A stretch of 17,465 bases of DNA from Iamia sp035575815 (GCF_035575815.1 NZ_DATLXO010000035.1:1-17465), one strand, 5' to 3'; shown: positions 1 through 5,705, numbered from the stretch's first letter. The notes: generated by a model not told the origin, from the sequence alone. Numbers and translations: made by a program.

Positions 1-141
1 GAGATGGCGATGCCGGGGGACAACACGACGATCCACGTCGAGCTGATCAACCCGATCGCGATGGATGAGGGTCTGCGCTTCGCCATCCGTGAGGGTGGTC
101 GCACCGTCGGCGCCGGCCGCGTCACCAAGATCATCAAGTAG
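1..141 (+). CDS. tuf: Elongation factor Tu, 3' end only (partial)
   Basis: This is the last 46 codons of EF-Tu, the GTPase that delivers aminoacyl-tRNA to the ribosomal A site; the rest lies before the window. The frame runs from base 1 to a TAG at 139-141. It encodes the end of the C-terminal beta-barrel (domain 3), including the family-typical stretches MPGDN, VELINPIAM, RFAIREGGRTVGAG and the final VTKIIK. It is followed after 49 bases by rpmG, the same tuf-rpmG order as in Thermus. A second tuf begins at 17222, so the genome carries two copies unless the window ends represent one collapsed repeat. Identity is certain from the conserved C-terminus; only the missing 5' part limits what can be said. 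Confidence 0.97.
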   Translation, partial: EMAMPGDNTTIHVELINPIAMDEGLRFAIREGGRTVGAGRVTKIIK

Positions 142-190
142 CCCGCCGGGTTCGGCCCCCGTCGACCCAAACCAAAGAGAGCAGAGCCCG

Positions 191-355
191 ATGGCCAGGA
201 ACGACAAGCGGGTGCACGTCACCCTCGAGTGCACGACGTGCAAGCGCCGCAACTACATCACCACCAAGAACAAGGTCAACGACCGCGAGCGCATCGAGAT
301 GAAGAAGTACTGCCGCTGGGAGCGCACCCACACGGTCCACAAGGAGACGCGCTGA
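191..355 (+). CDS. rpmG: 50S ribosomal protein L33
   Basis: A 54-residue protein of the large ribosomal subunit, normal length for L33. The start is the ATG at 191 (MARNDKRVHVTLECTTCK), preceded by a weak purine-rich stretch (AAGAGAGCAGAG). A longer in-frame reading begins upstream inside tuf and is not credible. The sequence has the L33 core with RNYITTKNK and the basic HTVHKETR end. The zinc ribbon is incomplete: C14 and C17 form the first CxxC and C41 is present, but the position of the fourth cysteine is E44 (CRWE). Zinc-type L33 proteins normally have four cysteines, while zinc-independent paralogues lack them all, so a three-cysteine form is unusual. It probably shares a transcript with the upstream tuf. 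Confidence 0.95.
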   Translation: MARNDKRVHVTLECTTCKRRNYITTKNKVNDRERIEMKKYCRWERTHTVHKETR

Positions 356-405
356 GGGTCTCGGGCTCGACCCCGCCTCCCGATGGGTAACGACCGCTCC
401 TCGAT

Positions 406-420
406 GGGGGTCTGACCCCC
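406..420 (+). promoter_or_regulatory. Short perfect inverted repeat abutting the sigma factor start
   Basis: GGGGGTC at 406-412 and GACCCCC at 414-420 are exact reverse complements separated by one base; as RNA this would be a 6-bp stem with a CTG loop. It ends one base before the ATG at 422 and includes the only purine run that could serve as a ribosome binding site. It could restrict translation of the sigma factor or be the remnant of a terminator for the tuf-rpmG transcript, although no T run follows. Function is inferred from position only. Confidence 0.3.
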
Positions 421-421
421 G

Positions 422-1057
422 ATGGTGACCGACGCCGGCACCAGTCCCGGATCTCACGCCCGCGACCCCCGCTCGGACCCCGAAGCGATGGCGGCGCTGG
501 TGGCCCGGGCCCAGGCCGGTGACGACAAGGCCTTCGAGGAGCTCGTGAACGCCACCCACGTCGAGACCTACACGCTGGCCCGCCGGCTGACGGGCGACGA
601 CGACGACGCGCGCGACGTCGTCCAGGAGGCCTATCTCCGCGCCTACCGGTCGATCGGGCGGTTCCGGGGCGAGGCCCGCTTCTCGACCTGGATGTACCGC
701 ATCACCGCCAACTGCGCCTCGACCCAGCTGGGCCGGCGCCGACGCCACCGTCACGAGGAGCTCGCCGAGGACCTCGTGGTCGTCGACACCCGTCCGGAGC
801 TCGACCCGGTGGCCCAGGCCGACGCGTCGGACCTGCGCACGCGGGTGGCGGCGGCCCTCGAGGAGCTGCCCCCCAAGCTCCGCGCCGTGGTGGTGCTCCG
901 CGATGTCTACGACCTGCCCCACGAGGCCATCGCGGCTGAGCTGGGCATCTCGGAATCCGCGGCCAAGGTGCGCCTGCACCGGGCCCGCCGGAAGGTGAAG
1001 GAGCGTCTGTTCCCCGCTCGCGAGCCGGGCGAGCGGCCGGATGGGGAGGACCACTGA
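422..1057 (+). CDS. ECF-family RNA polymerase sigma factor (sigma-70 group 4)
   Basis: A 211-residue alternative sigma factor that would direct RNA polymerase to a small regulon. Region 2 lies at about residues 35-100, with DDARDVVQEAYLRAYRS, then FRGEARFSTWMYRITAN (the core-binding and -10 reading part). Region 4 is at about 140-195, with LPPKLRAVVVLRDVYDLPHEAIAAELGISESAAKVRLHRAR, a helix-turn-helix for the -35 element. Regions 1 and 3 are absent, as expected for ECF factors. A disordered basic/acidic linker joins the two domains. ATG 422 is used here; GTG 425 is an alternative, and the leader has no clear Shine-Dalgarno. The gene for a zinc-motif membrane anti-sigma factor starts 16 bases downstream, so the pair is almost certainly co-transcribed. 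The ECF subgroup and the signal cannot be told from sequence reading alone. Confidence 0.93.
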   Translation: MVTDAGTSPGSHARDPRSDPEAMAALVARAQAGDDKAFEELVNATHVETYTLARRLTGDDDDARDVVQEAYLRAYRSIGRFRGEARFSTWMYRITANCASTQLGRRRRHRHEELAEDLVVVDTRPELDPVAQADASDLRTRVAAALEELPPKLRAVVVLRDVYDLPHEAIAAELGISESAAKVRLHRARRKVKERLFPAREPGERPDGEDH

Positions 1058-1073
1058 TGGGGGAGGCAAGCTG

Positions 1074-1448
1074 ATGCGCGTCGCCTGCGACGACCTGACC
1101 GAGCAGCTGGCCACCGTGGCCTCCGACGACGGTGCGCTCGATCGTGGCGCCCGCCGCCACGTTGACGGGTGCCTGCGGTGCCAGGCCGACCTGGTGCAGC
1201 ACCGGCGCGTGCTGCGCGCTCTGCGGTCTCTGCGCACCGAGGTGCTCGAGCCGTCGCCGGGCCTGGTCACCGAGGTGCTGGCCCACATCGAGGAGGGAAG
1301 TGAACGCCACGCCATCCGCTCGCTGCTGACCGGCCGGCGGGCCGCGTACATCGGGGGCCTGGCTGCGGCCACGGCCGCCGCCGGCGCGGCCGGAGCCATC
1401 GTGCTGGCCACTCGCACGAAGGGCCGCCGGCTGCCCCTGGCGGGCTGA
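1074..1448 (+). CDS. Putative membrane-anchored zinc-finger anti-sigma factor
   Basis: A 124-residue protein following the ECF sigma gene. ATG 1074 is chosen because GGGAGG (1061-1066) sits 7 bases ahead; a longer reading from 1041 would overlap the sigma gene and has no such site. The N-terminal part carries the zinc-associated anti-sigma motif HxxxCxxC: H29, C33 and C36 in RRHVDGCLRCQADL. A helical linker (about 40-85) leads to one hydrophobic Ala/Gly-rich segment at about 90-112 (YIGGLAAATAAAGAAGAIVLA), followed by a short basic tail, KGRRLPLAG. In this family the N-terminal domain holds the sigma factor inactive at the membrane and releases it on a signal, often redox or envelope stress. 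Pairing with the upstream sigma factor is inferred from adjacency and motif. There is no large extracytoplasmic sensor domain, so any signal is probably sensed by the zinc domain or by a partner. Confidence 0.85.
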   Translation: MRVACDDLTEQLATVASDDGALDRGARRHVDGCLRCQADLVQHRRVLRALRSLRTEVLEPSPGLVTEVLAHIEEGSERHAIRSLLTGRRAAYIGGLAAATAAAGAAGAIVLATRTKGRRLPLAG

Positions 1449-1482
1449 GCCCGGAACCCGAGTGGGAGACTCGCGACGCGGT

Positions 1483-1491
1483 TGCTAGTCT
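1483..1491 (+). promoter_or_regulatory. Possible extended -10 promoter for tRNA-Trp/secE
   Basis: TGCTAGTCT fits an extended -10 element (TGN followed by TANNNT, with TAGTCT at 1486-1491) and would start transcription about 40 bases before the tRNA. There is no good -35 box 17-18 bases upstream (GTGGGAG). The -10 is covered by the right arm of an inverted repeat, GAGACT (1466-1471) and AGTCTC (1487-1492), which could be an operator or an RNA hairpin. Weak evidence; the tRNA may instead be read through from upstream. Confidence 0.35.
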
Positions 1492-1536
1492 CGCCCGGGC
1501 CTGTTTCCGGCCGACCCAGCCGGAGATGTCCCGCAG

Positions 1537-1609
1537 AGGGCAGTAGCTCAACTGGCAGAGCACCGGTCTCCAAAACCGGCGGTTGTGGGTTCGAGTCCCT
1601 CCTGCCCTG
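1537..1609 (+). tRNA. tRNA-Trp, anticodon CCA
   Basis: A full cloverleaf can be drawn. The acceptor stem is AGGGCAG (1537-1543) with CTGCCCT (1602-1608), seven perfect pairs, and the discriminator is G1609. The D stem is GCTC/GAGC. The anticodon stem is CCGGT/ACCGG around the loop CTCCAAA, placing CCA at 1570-1572. The T loop is TTCGAGT. The T stem GTGGG/CCCTC has one T-T mismatch at the second pair. The 3' CCA is not encoded. It lies 36 bases before secE, a well-known position for tRNA-Trp, and may be cut out of a longer transcript. Confidence 0.97.
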
Positions 1610-1644
1610 CTCCGTCCGCCCACCCCGCTCGTCAGGTGCCTCCC

Positions 1645-1944
1645 ATGGCGATGAACCGTGAACAGAAGCGCATGCTCCAGAAGCAGGGAGCGCTCGACGC
1701 CGACGGCAGCCCCAAGGCCACCCGTCGTCCGCCCAGCGCGCCCCGCCCCAAGGACCAACGGACCAAGCCTCGCCAGTTCGTTCGCGAGGTCCGCGCCGAG
1801 ATGCGCAAGGTCAACTGGCCCAGCCGGGTCGAGACGACCAACTACTCGATCATCGTGCTCATCACCATCGTGGTGCTCACCGCGCTCATCGCCGGGGCCG
1901 ACTTCGGCCTGGCGAGGGCCGTGCTGTGGGTCTACGACGCGTGA
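1645..1944 (+). CDS. secE: Preprotein translocase subunit SecE
   Basis: A 99-residue inner-membrane protein, the small essential clamp around SecY in the protein export channel. The N-terminal half is basic and disordered (residues 1-50). The conserved amphipathic helix follows (FVREVRAEMRKVNWPSRVETTN), then one transmembrane helix at about 70-90 (SIIVLITIVVLTALIAGADF), as in the single-span SecE of most bacteria. ATG 1645 (MAMNREQKRM) is preferred; AGGTG at 1634-1638 gives a fair ribosome binding site 6 bases away. ATG 1651 and GTG 1636 are in-frame alternatives. The gene follows tRNA-Trp and precedes nusG by 52 bases, the usual secE-nusG pair. Confidence 0.96.
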   Translation: MAMNREQKRMLQKQGALDADGSPKATRRPPSAPRPKDQRTKPRQFVREVRAEMRKVNWPSRVETTNYSIIVLITIVVLTALIAGADFGLARAVLWVYDA

Positions 1945-1996
1945 CCGGGCCCCACGCGTCTTGCGCGACCACGCCGATCCCCGGGAGAACCCACCG

Positions 1997-2806
1997 GTGA
2001 GCTTTCTGACTGACCCCGAGCCGAACCCGTCGCACGACACGGCCGAGACCGATGCCCCCGCGTCTCCGGTCGACACCCAGTCGCCGGGCACCGTCACCCC
2101 CGATGCGGGCGAGGCGGAGGTCCCACCGAGCGATCCGGGGGAGCCTGTCGACGCGGAGGCTGCGGTGGTCGCCGCGCCTGGTGGGGTCGACCCCGAGACC
2201 GGTGAGGTCATCGACGTCGAGAGCCTCCTGGAGGAGGCGGCGCCGGTGGAGAGCCCGTTCGACCGACCGGGGCGCTGGTTCGTGGTCCACACGCAGTCGG
2301 GCTACGAGAAGAAGGTCAAGCAGAACCTCGAGGCCCGCACCTCGTCGATGAACATGGAGGGCCGCATCCACGAGGTCGTCATCCCCATGGAGGACGTCGT
2401 CGAGATCCGCAGCGGCAAGAAGCAGGTCGTCCAGAAGAAGATGTTCCCCGGCTACCTGCTGGTGCGCTGCATGCTCGACGACGACTCCTGGTACGTCATC
2501 CGCAACACGCCGGGTGTCACCGGGTTCGTCGGAGCCGGCAACAAGCCCTCCCCGCTGCCGCGGCGCGACGTCGAGACCTTCCTGTCGGTCAAGGACGACT
2601 CCGACGACCTCCCGTCGAAGAGGGGTCGAGCCCGCCTCGAGCACGAGCTGGGGGAGACCGTCCGGGTCAAGGAAGGCCCCTTCGCCAACTTCTCCGGCGA
2701 GATCGTCGAGATCAACGAGGACCAGCTGAAGGTCAAGGTTCTCGTCGACATCTTCGGCCGCGAGACCCCGGTCGAGCTCGACTTCTCCCAGGTCGCCAAG
2801 TTCTGA
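1997..2806 (+). CDS. nusG: Transcription termination/antitermination factor NusG
   Basis: A 269-residue transcription elongation factor that binds the RNA polymerase clamp and couples polymerase to Rho or the ribosome. The start is GTG 1997, with GGGAG (1983-1987) 9 bases upstream; the frame is open further upstream but overlaps secE. Residues 1-92 form an acidic, Pro/Ala-rich extension of the kind seen in actinobacterial NusG. The NGN domain begins at about residue 93 (RWFVVHTQSGYEKKVKQNLE) and includes KKMFPGYLLVRC and NTPGVTGFVG. The KOW domain is at the C-terminus, from about 213 (LGETVRVKEGPFANFSGEI to VELDFSQVAKF). It is probably co-transcribed with secE; a 155-base gap separates it from rplK. 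Confidence 0.97.
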   Translation: MSFLTDPEPNPSHDTAETDAPASPVDTQSPGTVTPDAGEAEVPPSDPGEPVDAEAAVVAAPGGVDPETGEVIDVESLLEEAAPVESPFDRPGRWFVVHTQSGYEKKVKQNLEARTSSMNMEGRIHEVVIPMEDVVEIRSGKKQVVQKKMFPGYLLVRCMLDDDSWYVIRNTPGVTGFVGAGNKPSPLPRRDVETFLSVKDDSDDLPSKRGRARLEHELGETVRVKEGPFANFSGEIVEINEDQLKVKVLVDIFGRETPVELDFSQVAKF

Positions 2807-2884
2807 GCGTCGGGCCGGGCCCTTCCGGCTGTGGCCAGGTGGCGCCCGGCGCCTCCACCCCCGTATCCTTCCCTGTCCCCTCGG

Positions 2885-2902
2885 CGCCGCCCCTCGGCGG
2901 TG
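2885..2902 (+). promoter_or_regulatory. Hairpin in the nusG-rplK leader
   Basis: CCGCC (2887-2891) and GGCGG (2896-2900) pair around a CCTC loop, with two further outer pairs including one G-T. It is the clearest structure in the 155-base nusG-rplK gap. In E. coli, L1 represses the rplK-rplA mRNA by binding a leader just ahead of rplK, so a regulatory role is conceivable, but no L1-site match was established. I saw no convincing -35/-10 pair in this gap. Confidence 0.25.
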
Positions 2903-2961
2903 GCCGATCTGTTGAGACCCGAGCGGCACCGCTGCTGTTCGCCCACGAGGAGTAGGTCACC

Positions 2962-3387
2962 ATGGCCAAGAAGAAGGTCACGGCCGTCGTCAAGATCCAG
3001 ATCCCCGCCGGTCAGGCCAACCCGGCGCCACCCGTCGGCACCGCCCTCGGCCCCCACGGCGTGGCGATCATGGACTTCTGCAAGGCCTACAACGCCCAGA
3101 CCGAAGCCCAGCGGGGAACGATCGTCCCGGTCGAGATCACGGTGTACGAGGACCGCTCGTTCACCTTCGTCACCAAGACCCCGCCCACGCCGGTCCTGCT
3201 CCGCGAGGCCGCCGGGATCCCCAAGGGCTCCCAGACCCCCGGGCGCGAGGGCGCCGGCCGGGTCTCCGCCGCCCAGGTGCGATCGATCGCCGAGACCAAG
3301 CTGCCCGACCTCAACGCGCACGACCTCGCGGCTGCGGTCAAGCAGGTCGAGGGCACGGCCCGCTCCATGGGCCTCGAGGTCCGCTGA
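2962..3387 (+). CDS. rplK: 50S ribosomal protein L11
   Basis: A 141-residue ribosomal protein, standard length, that binds 23S rRNA at the GTPase centre, where EF-G, EF-Tu and thiopeptide antibiotics act. ATG 2962 follows GAGGAG (2947-2952) by 9 bases. The N-terminal domain carries IPAGQANPAPPVGTALGPHG and IMDFCKAYNA; the C-terminal RNA-binding domain carries VTKTPPTPVLL, ARSMGLEV and the intervening Lys/Ser-rich loop. The segment usually reading PPVGPALGQHGVNIMEF is here PPVGTALGPHGVAIMDF, so several normally conserved residues next to the thiostrepton-contact prolines differ; the prolines themselves remain. It is followed by a 213-base repeat-bearing gap and then rplA, its usual partner. 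Confidence 0.98.
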   Translation: MAKKKVTAVVKIQIPAGQANPAPPVGTALGPHGVAIMDFCKAYNAQTEAQRGTIVPVEITVYEDRSFTFVTKTPPTPVLLREAAGIPKGSQTPGREGAGRVSAAQVRSIAETKLPDLNAHDLAAAVKQVEGTARSMGLEVR

Positions 3388-3423
3388 CCGCGGTCCCCGA
3401 GGGCTCCGGCAACCATCCCACGC

Positions 3424-3541
3424 CCACCGACCCCACCCGCCACCCTGAGCGCATCGGCCGGCGCATCGGCTGACGCCGACATCCACGTCCACCGACCCCA
3501 CCCACCACCCTGAGCGAATCGGCTGACGCCGACATCCACAT
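3424..3541 (+). repeat. Two-copy tandem repeat in the rplK-rplA gap
   Basis: Copy A (3424-3488, 65 bases) and copy B (3489-3541, 53 bases) are adjacent and align nearly perfectly from CCACCGACCCCACCC through GACGCCGACATCCAC. The length difference is one extra 12-base unit in copy A, GCGCATCGGCCG, itself followed by the near-identical GCGCATCGGCTG. Each copy contains TCGGC-TGAC-GCCGA, a perfect 5-bp hairpin with a 4-base loop. The repeat has stop codons or no plausible start in all frames, so it is noncoding. The remaining gap (3388-3423 and 3542-3585) shows nothing else; GAGGGAG at 3586-3592 is the rplA ribosome binding site. Confidence 0.85.
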
Positions 3542-3600
3542 CCACAACTGGCACCGGGGAGGACCTCGCCCCGGGCCCGAGCAACGAGGGAGCCACCACC

Positions 3601-4305
3601 ATGGCGAAGGGCAAGCGCTACACCGATGCGACCAAGCGGTTCGACCGGGACAACCTGCACTCGGCTGACGAGGCCATCGACCTGGCCAAGACGCTGGCCA
3701 CCGCCGGCTTCGACGAGACGGTCGAGCTGAGCATCCGCCTCGGCGTCGACCCCCGCAAGGCGGACCAGATGGTCCGCGGGACCGTGGGCCTGCCCGCGGG
3801 CACCGGCACCGACGTGCGCATCGCGGTGTTCGCCGCGGGGGACGCCGCTGATGCGGCCCGGGCCGCGGGCGCCGAGCTGGTGGGCTCCGACGACCTTGCC
3901 GCCCAGGTCGAGGGAGGCATGCTCGACTTCGACGTCGCCATCGCCACCCCCGACATGATGCCGACCGTCGGCCGCCTCGGGCGGGTCCTCGGACCGCGCG
4001 GTCTGATGCCGAACCCCAAGACCGGCACCGTCACCACCGACGTGGGCAAGGCCGTCGCCGACTTCAAGGGCGGCAAGGTCGAGTACCGCACCGACCGCTA
4101 CGGCAACGTCCACGTCCCGGTGGGCAAGGCCAGCTTCAACGCCAGCGACCTGGCCCTCAACCTGCGGGCGGTCGTCGACGAGCTGCACCGCGCCAAGCCG
4201 GCCTCGTCCAAGGGGCGCTACCTGCGACGCGTGGGACTATCGTCGACCATGGGCCCCGGCATCAAGGTCGACCCGGCTCGCATCCACCCGGTCGAGGACG
4301 ACTAG
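3601..4305 (+). CDS. rplA: 50S ribosomal protein L1
   Basis: A 234-residue protein of the mobile L1 stalk, which helps move deacylated tRNA out of the E site; L1 also represses its own mRNA in many bacteria. ATG 3601 has GAGGGAG (3586-3592) 8 bases upstream. Signatures are KRYTDATKRFD at the N-terminus, the domain II segment with VGRLGRVLGPRGLMPNPKTGTV (the L1 signature), GGKVEYRTDRYGNVHVPVGKASF, and a C-terminal RYLRRVGLSSTMGPGIKVD. Length and motifs are ordinary. The 213-base gap to rplK contains tandem repeats rather than the usual short spacer. Confidence 0.98.
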   Translation: MAKGKRYTDATKRFDRDNLHSADEAIDLAKTLATAGFDETVELSIRLGVDPRKADQMVRGTVGLPAGTGTDVRIAVFAAGDAADAARAAGAELVGSDDLAAQVEGGMLDFDVAIATPDMMPTVGRLGRVLGPRGLMPNPKTGTVTTDVGKAVADFKGGKVEYRTDRYGNVHVPVGKASFNASDLALNLRAVVDELHRAKPASSKGRYLRRVGLSSTMGPGIKVDPARIHPVEDD

Positions 4306-4524
4306 GCCGTTTGGACCCGTCACCCCGTCGACCGGTACCGTCCCCGGGCTGACAATCGAGTCATCGCTCGCCGAAGACCTCCGGTGCACCCCCGGGTGCG
4401 TAAAGGACACCAGTCCACCAGATGAGGCGGGGGACAACGTTCCTCCGAGGGTGTTCGCGCGAACGGTGCGGACACCCTTTGCGCGTTCCGCCCGGGAACG
4501 CCTCGGACCGAGAGAGGAGGAGCC
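4306..4524 (+). promoter_or_regulatory. Structured rplJ leader (probable L10-type autoregulatory leader)
   Basis: This 219-base noncoding leader holds several stems. Stem 1 is GCACCC/GGGTGC (4386-4399). Stem 2 (4449-4460 with 4466-4477) is a 12-bp hairpin with two G-T pairs and a GAACG loop, followed by TTT. Stem 3 is GCGTTCC (4483-4489) with GGAACGC (4495-4501), seven perfect pairs. The palindrome GTTCGCGCGAAC (4453-4464) can compete with stem 2. The Shine-Dalgarno AGGAGG (4515-4520) follows. In many bacteria the L10(L12)4 complex binds such a leader to control rplJL. A weak promoter candidate is TTGGAC (4311-4316) with TACCGT (4336-4341), spacer 19. Structure is seen; the regulatory role is inferred from family knowledge. 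Confidence 0.6.
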
Positions 4525-5223
4525 GTGGACAACCCCCGTGCTGACAAGGTCGCCGTCGTGACCGAGGTCGGCGAGCGCTTCGACGCCGCCGAAGCCGCCG
4601 TGCTCACCGAGTACCGCGGCCTCGGCGTGGCCGCCCTGGCTGAGCTGCGCGCCGCCATGCGAGCCGCCGGCGGGACCTACAAGATCTACAAGAACACCTT
4701 GGTGCGCCTGGCGGCCCAGGAGCGTGGCCTCGACATCGAACCCATGCTCACCGGGCCGACCGCCATCGCCTTCGTCGACGGCGATGCCGCCGGCGTGGCC
4801 AAGGCGCTGCGGGACTACGCCCGCACCAACCCGGCGTTGGTCGTCAAGGGCGGTCTGCTCGGCACCGTGGTGCTCGGCCCCGATGACATCAAGACCTTGG
4901 CCGACCTCCCCGGCCGCGACCAGCTGCTCTCGGAGATCGCCGGCCTCTTCGCCGCCCCGATGCAGCAGTTCGCCAGCCTGCTCGACGCCGTGCCCCGCAG
5001 CTTCTCCTACGCTCTCGGCGCCCTCGTCACCGCCGGCGGGGCGCCCGGCGCCCCCGAGACCCCGACGCCGGACGCGGCGGACGAGACCACCCCGGTCGAG
5101 GATCCGGCCCCCCCGGCCGAGGATCCGGCCACCCCGTCGGCCACCCCGGCCGACGACACCACCCCTCCGGCTGACGCCGGGAACGAGACCCCGGCCGAGT
5201 CGGCCGAGACTGAGGAGAGCTGA
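4525..5223 (+). CDS. rplJ: 50S ribosomal protein L10 with long acidic tail
   Basis: The base of the ribosomal stalk: L10 binds 23S rRNA through its N-terminal domain and carries L7/L12 dimers on its C-terminal helix. The start is GTG 4525 (MDNPRADKVAVV) behind a GA-rich Shine-Dalgarno, AGGAGG at 4515-4520. The core reads normally to about residue 170, with VLTEYRGLGV, YKIYKNTLVRLA, VKGGLLG and the L12-binding helix RDQLLSEIAGLFAAPMQQFASLLDAV. Residues 171-232 add a Pro/Ala/Thr/Glu-rich tail with the repeat EDPAPPA/EDPATPS, making the protein about 60 residues longer than a typical L10 of roughly 165-175. The tail DNA has a 12-base direct repeat, GAGGATCCGGCC, at 5098 and 5119. rplL follows after 2 bases. 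Confidence 0.96.
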   Translation: MDNPRADKVAVVTEVGERFDAAEAAVLTEYRGLGVAALAELRAAMRAAGGTYKIYKNTLVRLAAQERGLDIEPMLTGPTAIAFVDGDAAGVAKALRDYARTNPALVVKGGLLGTVVLGPDDIKTLADLPGRDQLLSEIAGLFAAPMQQFASLLDAVPRSFSYALGALVTAGGAPGAPETPTPDAADETTPVEDPAPPAEDPATPSATPADDTTPPADAGNETPAESAETEES

Positions 5224-5225
5224 CC

Positions 5226-5609
5226 ATGGCCACCCTGACCACTGACGACATCCTCGACGCCATCGCCGGCATGACGGTGCTGGAGCTGTCGGAGCTGAAG
5301 AAGGCGTTCGAGGAGCGCTTCGACGTCACCGCGGCGGCGCCGGTCGCCATGGCGGCTGCGCCCGCCGGAGGCGGCGGTGAGGCCGTCGAGGAGGAGAAGG
5401 ATGAGTTCGACGTCGTCCTGACCAGCGCCGGCCAGAAGAAGGTCGGCGTCATCAAGGCCGTCCGCGCTCTGACCAACCTGGGCCTCAAGGAGGCCAAGGA
5501 CCTCGTCGACGCGGCCCCGAAGGCCGTCCTCGAGAAGGCGACCAGGGAAGATGCCGACAAGGCCAAGGACGCCCTCGTCGCCGAAGGGGCCGAGGTCGAG
5601 CTCAAGTAA
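5226..5609 (+). CDS. rplL: 50S ribosomal protein L7/L12
   Basis: A 127-residue stalk protein, present in several copies per ribosome, that recruits and stimulates translational GTPases. ATG 5226 lies 2 bases after the rplJ stop, with GAGGAG (5212-5217) inside rplJ, so translation is probably coupled. The N-terminal dimerisation domain (TTDDILDAIAGMTVLELSELKKAFEE) is followed by an Ala/Gly hinge (AAAPVAMAAAPAGGGG). The C-terminal factor-binding domain contains KDEFDVVL, KKVGVIKAVRALTNLGLKEAKDLVDAAPK and the end AEVELK. All features are standard. Confidence 0.98.
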   Translation: MATLTTDDILDAIAGMTVLELSELKKAFEERFDVTAAAPVAMAAAPAGGGGEAVEEEKDEFDVVLTSAGQKKVGVIKAVRALTNLGLKEAKDLVDAAPKAVLEKATREDADKAKDALVAEGAEVELK

Positions 5610-5624
5610 CCCACGCCGGGATCA

Positions 5625-5646
5625 GGGGTGGGCCGGGCCGCGCCCC
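5625..5646 (+). terminator. Possible attenuator hairpin after rplL
   Basis: GGGGTG (5625-5630) pairs with CGCCCC (5641-5646), with one G-T pair, around a 10-base GC-rich loop; TTCCT follows rather than a T run. It starts 16 bases after the rplL stop. A partial terminator between rplL and rpoB is known in E. coli and would fit here, ahead of the separate rpoB promoters. Evidence is structural and modest. Confidence 0.35.
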
Positions 5647-5676
5647 TTCCTGCTGAGCGCGGGCGGCGGGAGATCC

Positions 5677-5705
5677 TTGACCTTCCGGGCGAGGCGGCTT
5701 ACTGT
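5677..5705 (+). promoter_or_regulatory. Candidate rpoBC promoter P1
   Basis: TTGACC (5677-5682) and TACTGT (5700-5705) are separated by exactly 17 bases, a good match to the principal-sigma pattern TTGACN and TANNNT of actinobacteria. Transcription would begin near 5712, about 190 bases ahead of rpoB. A CCGGC/GCCGG hairpin (5724-5739) lies at the start of the predicted transcript. This would let rpoBC be transcribed separately from rplJL. Confidence 0.6.

Noticed and set aside
134..1573. A 479-codon minus-strand frame opposite rpmG, the sigma and anti-sigma genes and the tRNA
   Set aside because: It runs through the complement of a tRNA and several well-supported + strand genes and has no domain-like sequence.
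2864..2940. A promoter for rplK (TATCCT at 2864, or TTGAGA at 2912)
   Set aside because: TATCCT has no -35 partner at 16-18 bases and TTGAGA has no TANNNT at 17-18 bases.
4349..4406. CTGACA at 4349 as a -35 box in the rplJ leader
   Set aside because: No TANNNT occurs at an acceptable distance downstream; TAAAGG at 4401 is too far and ends in the wrong base.
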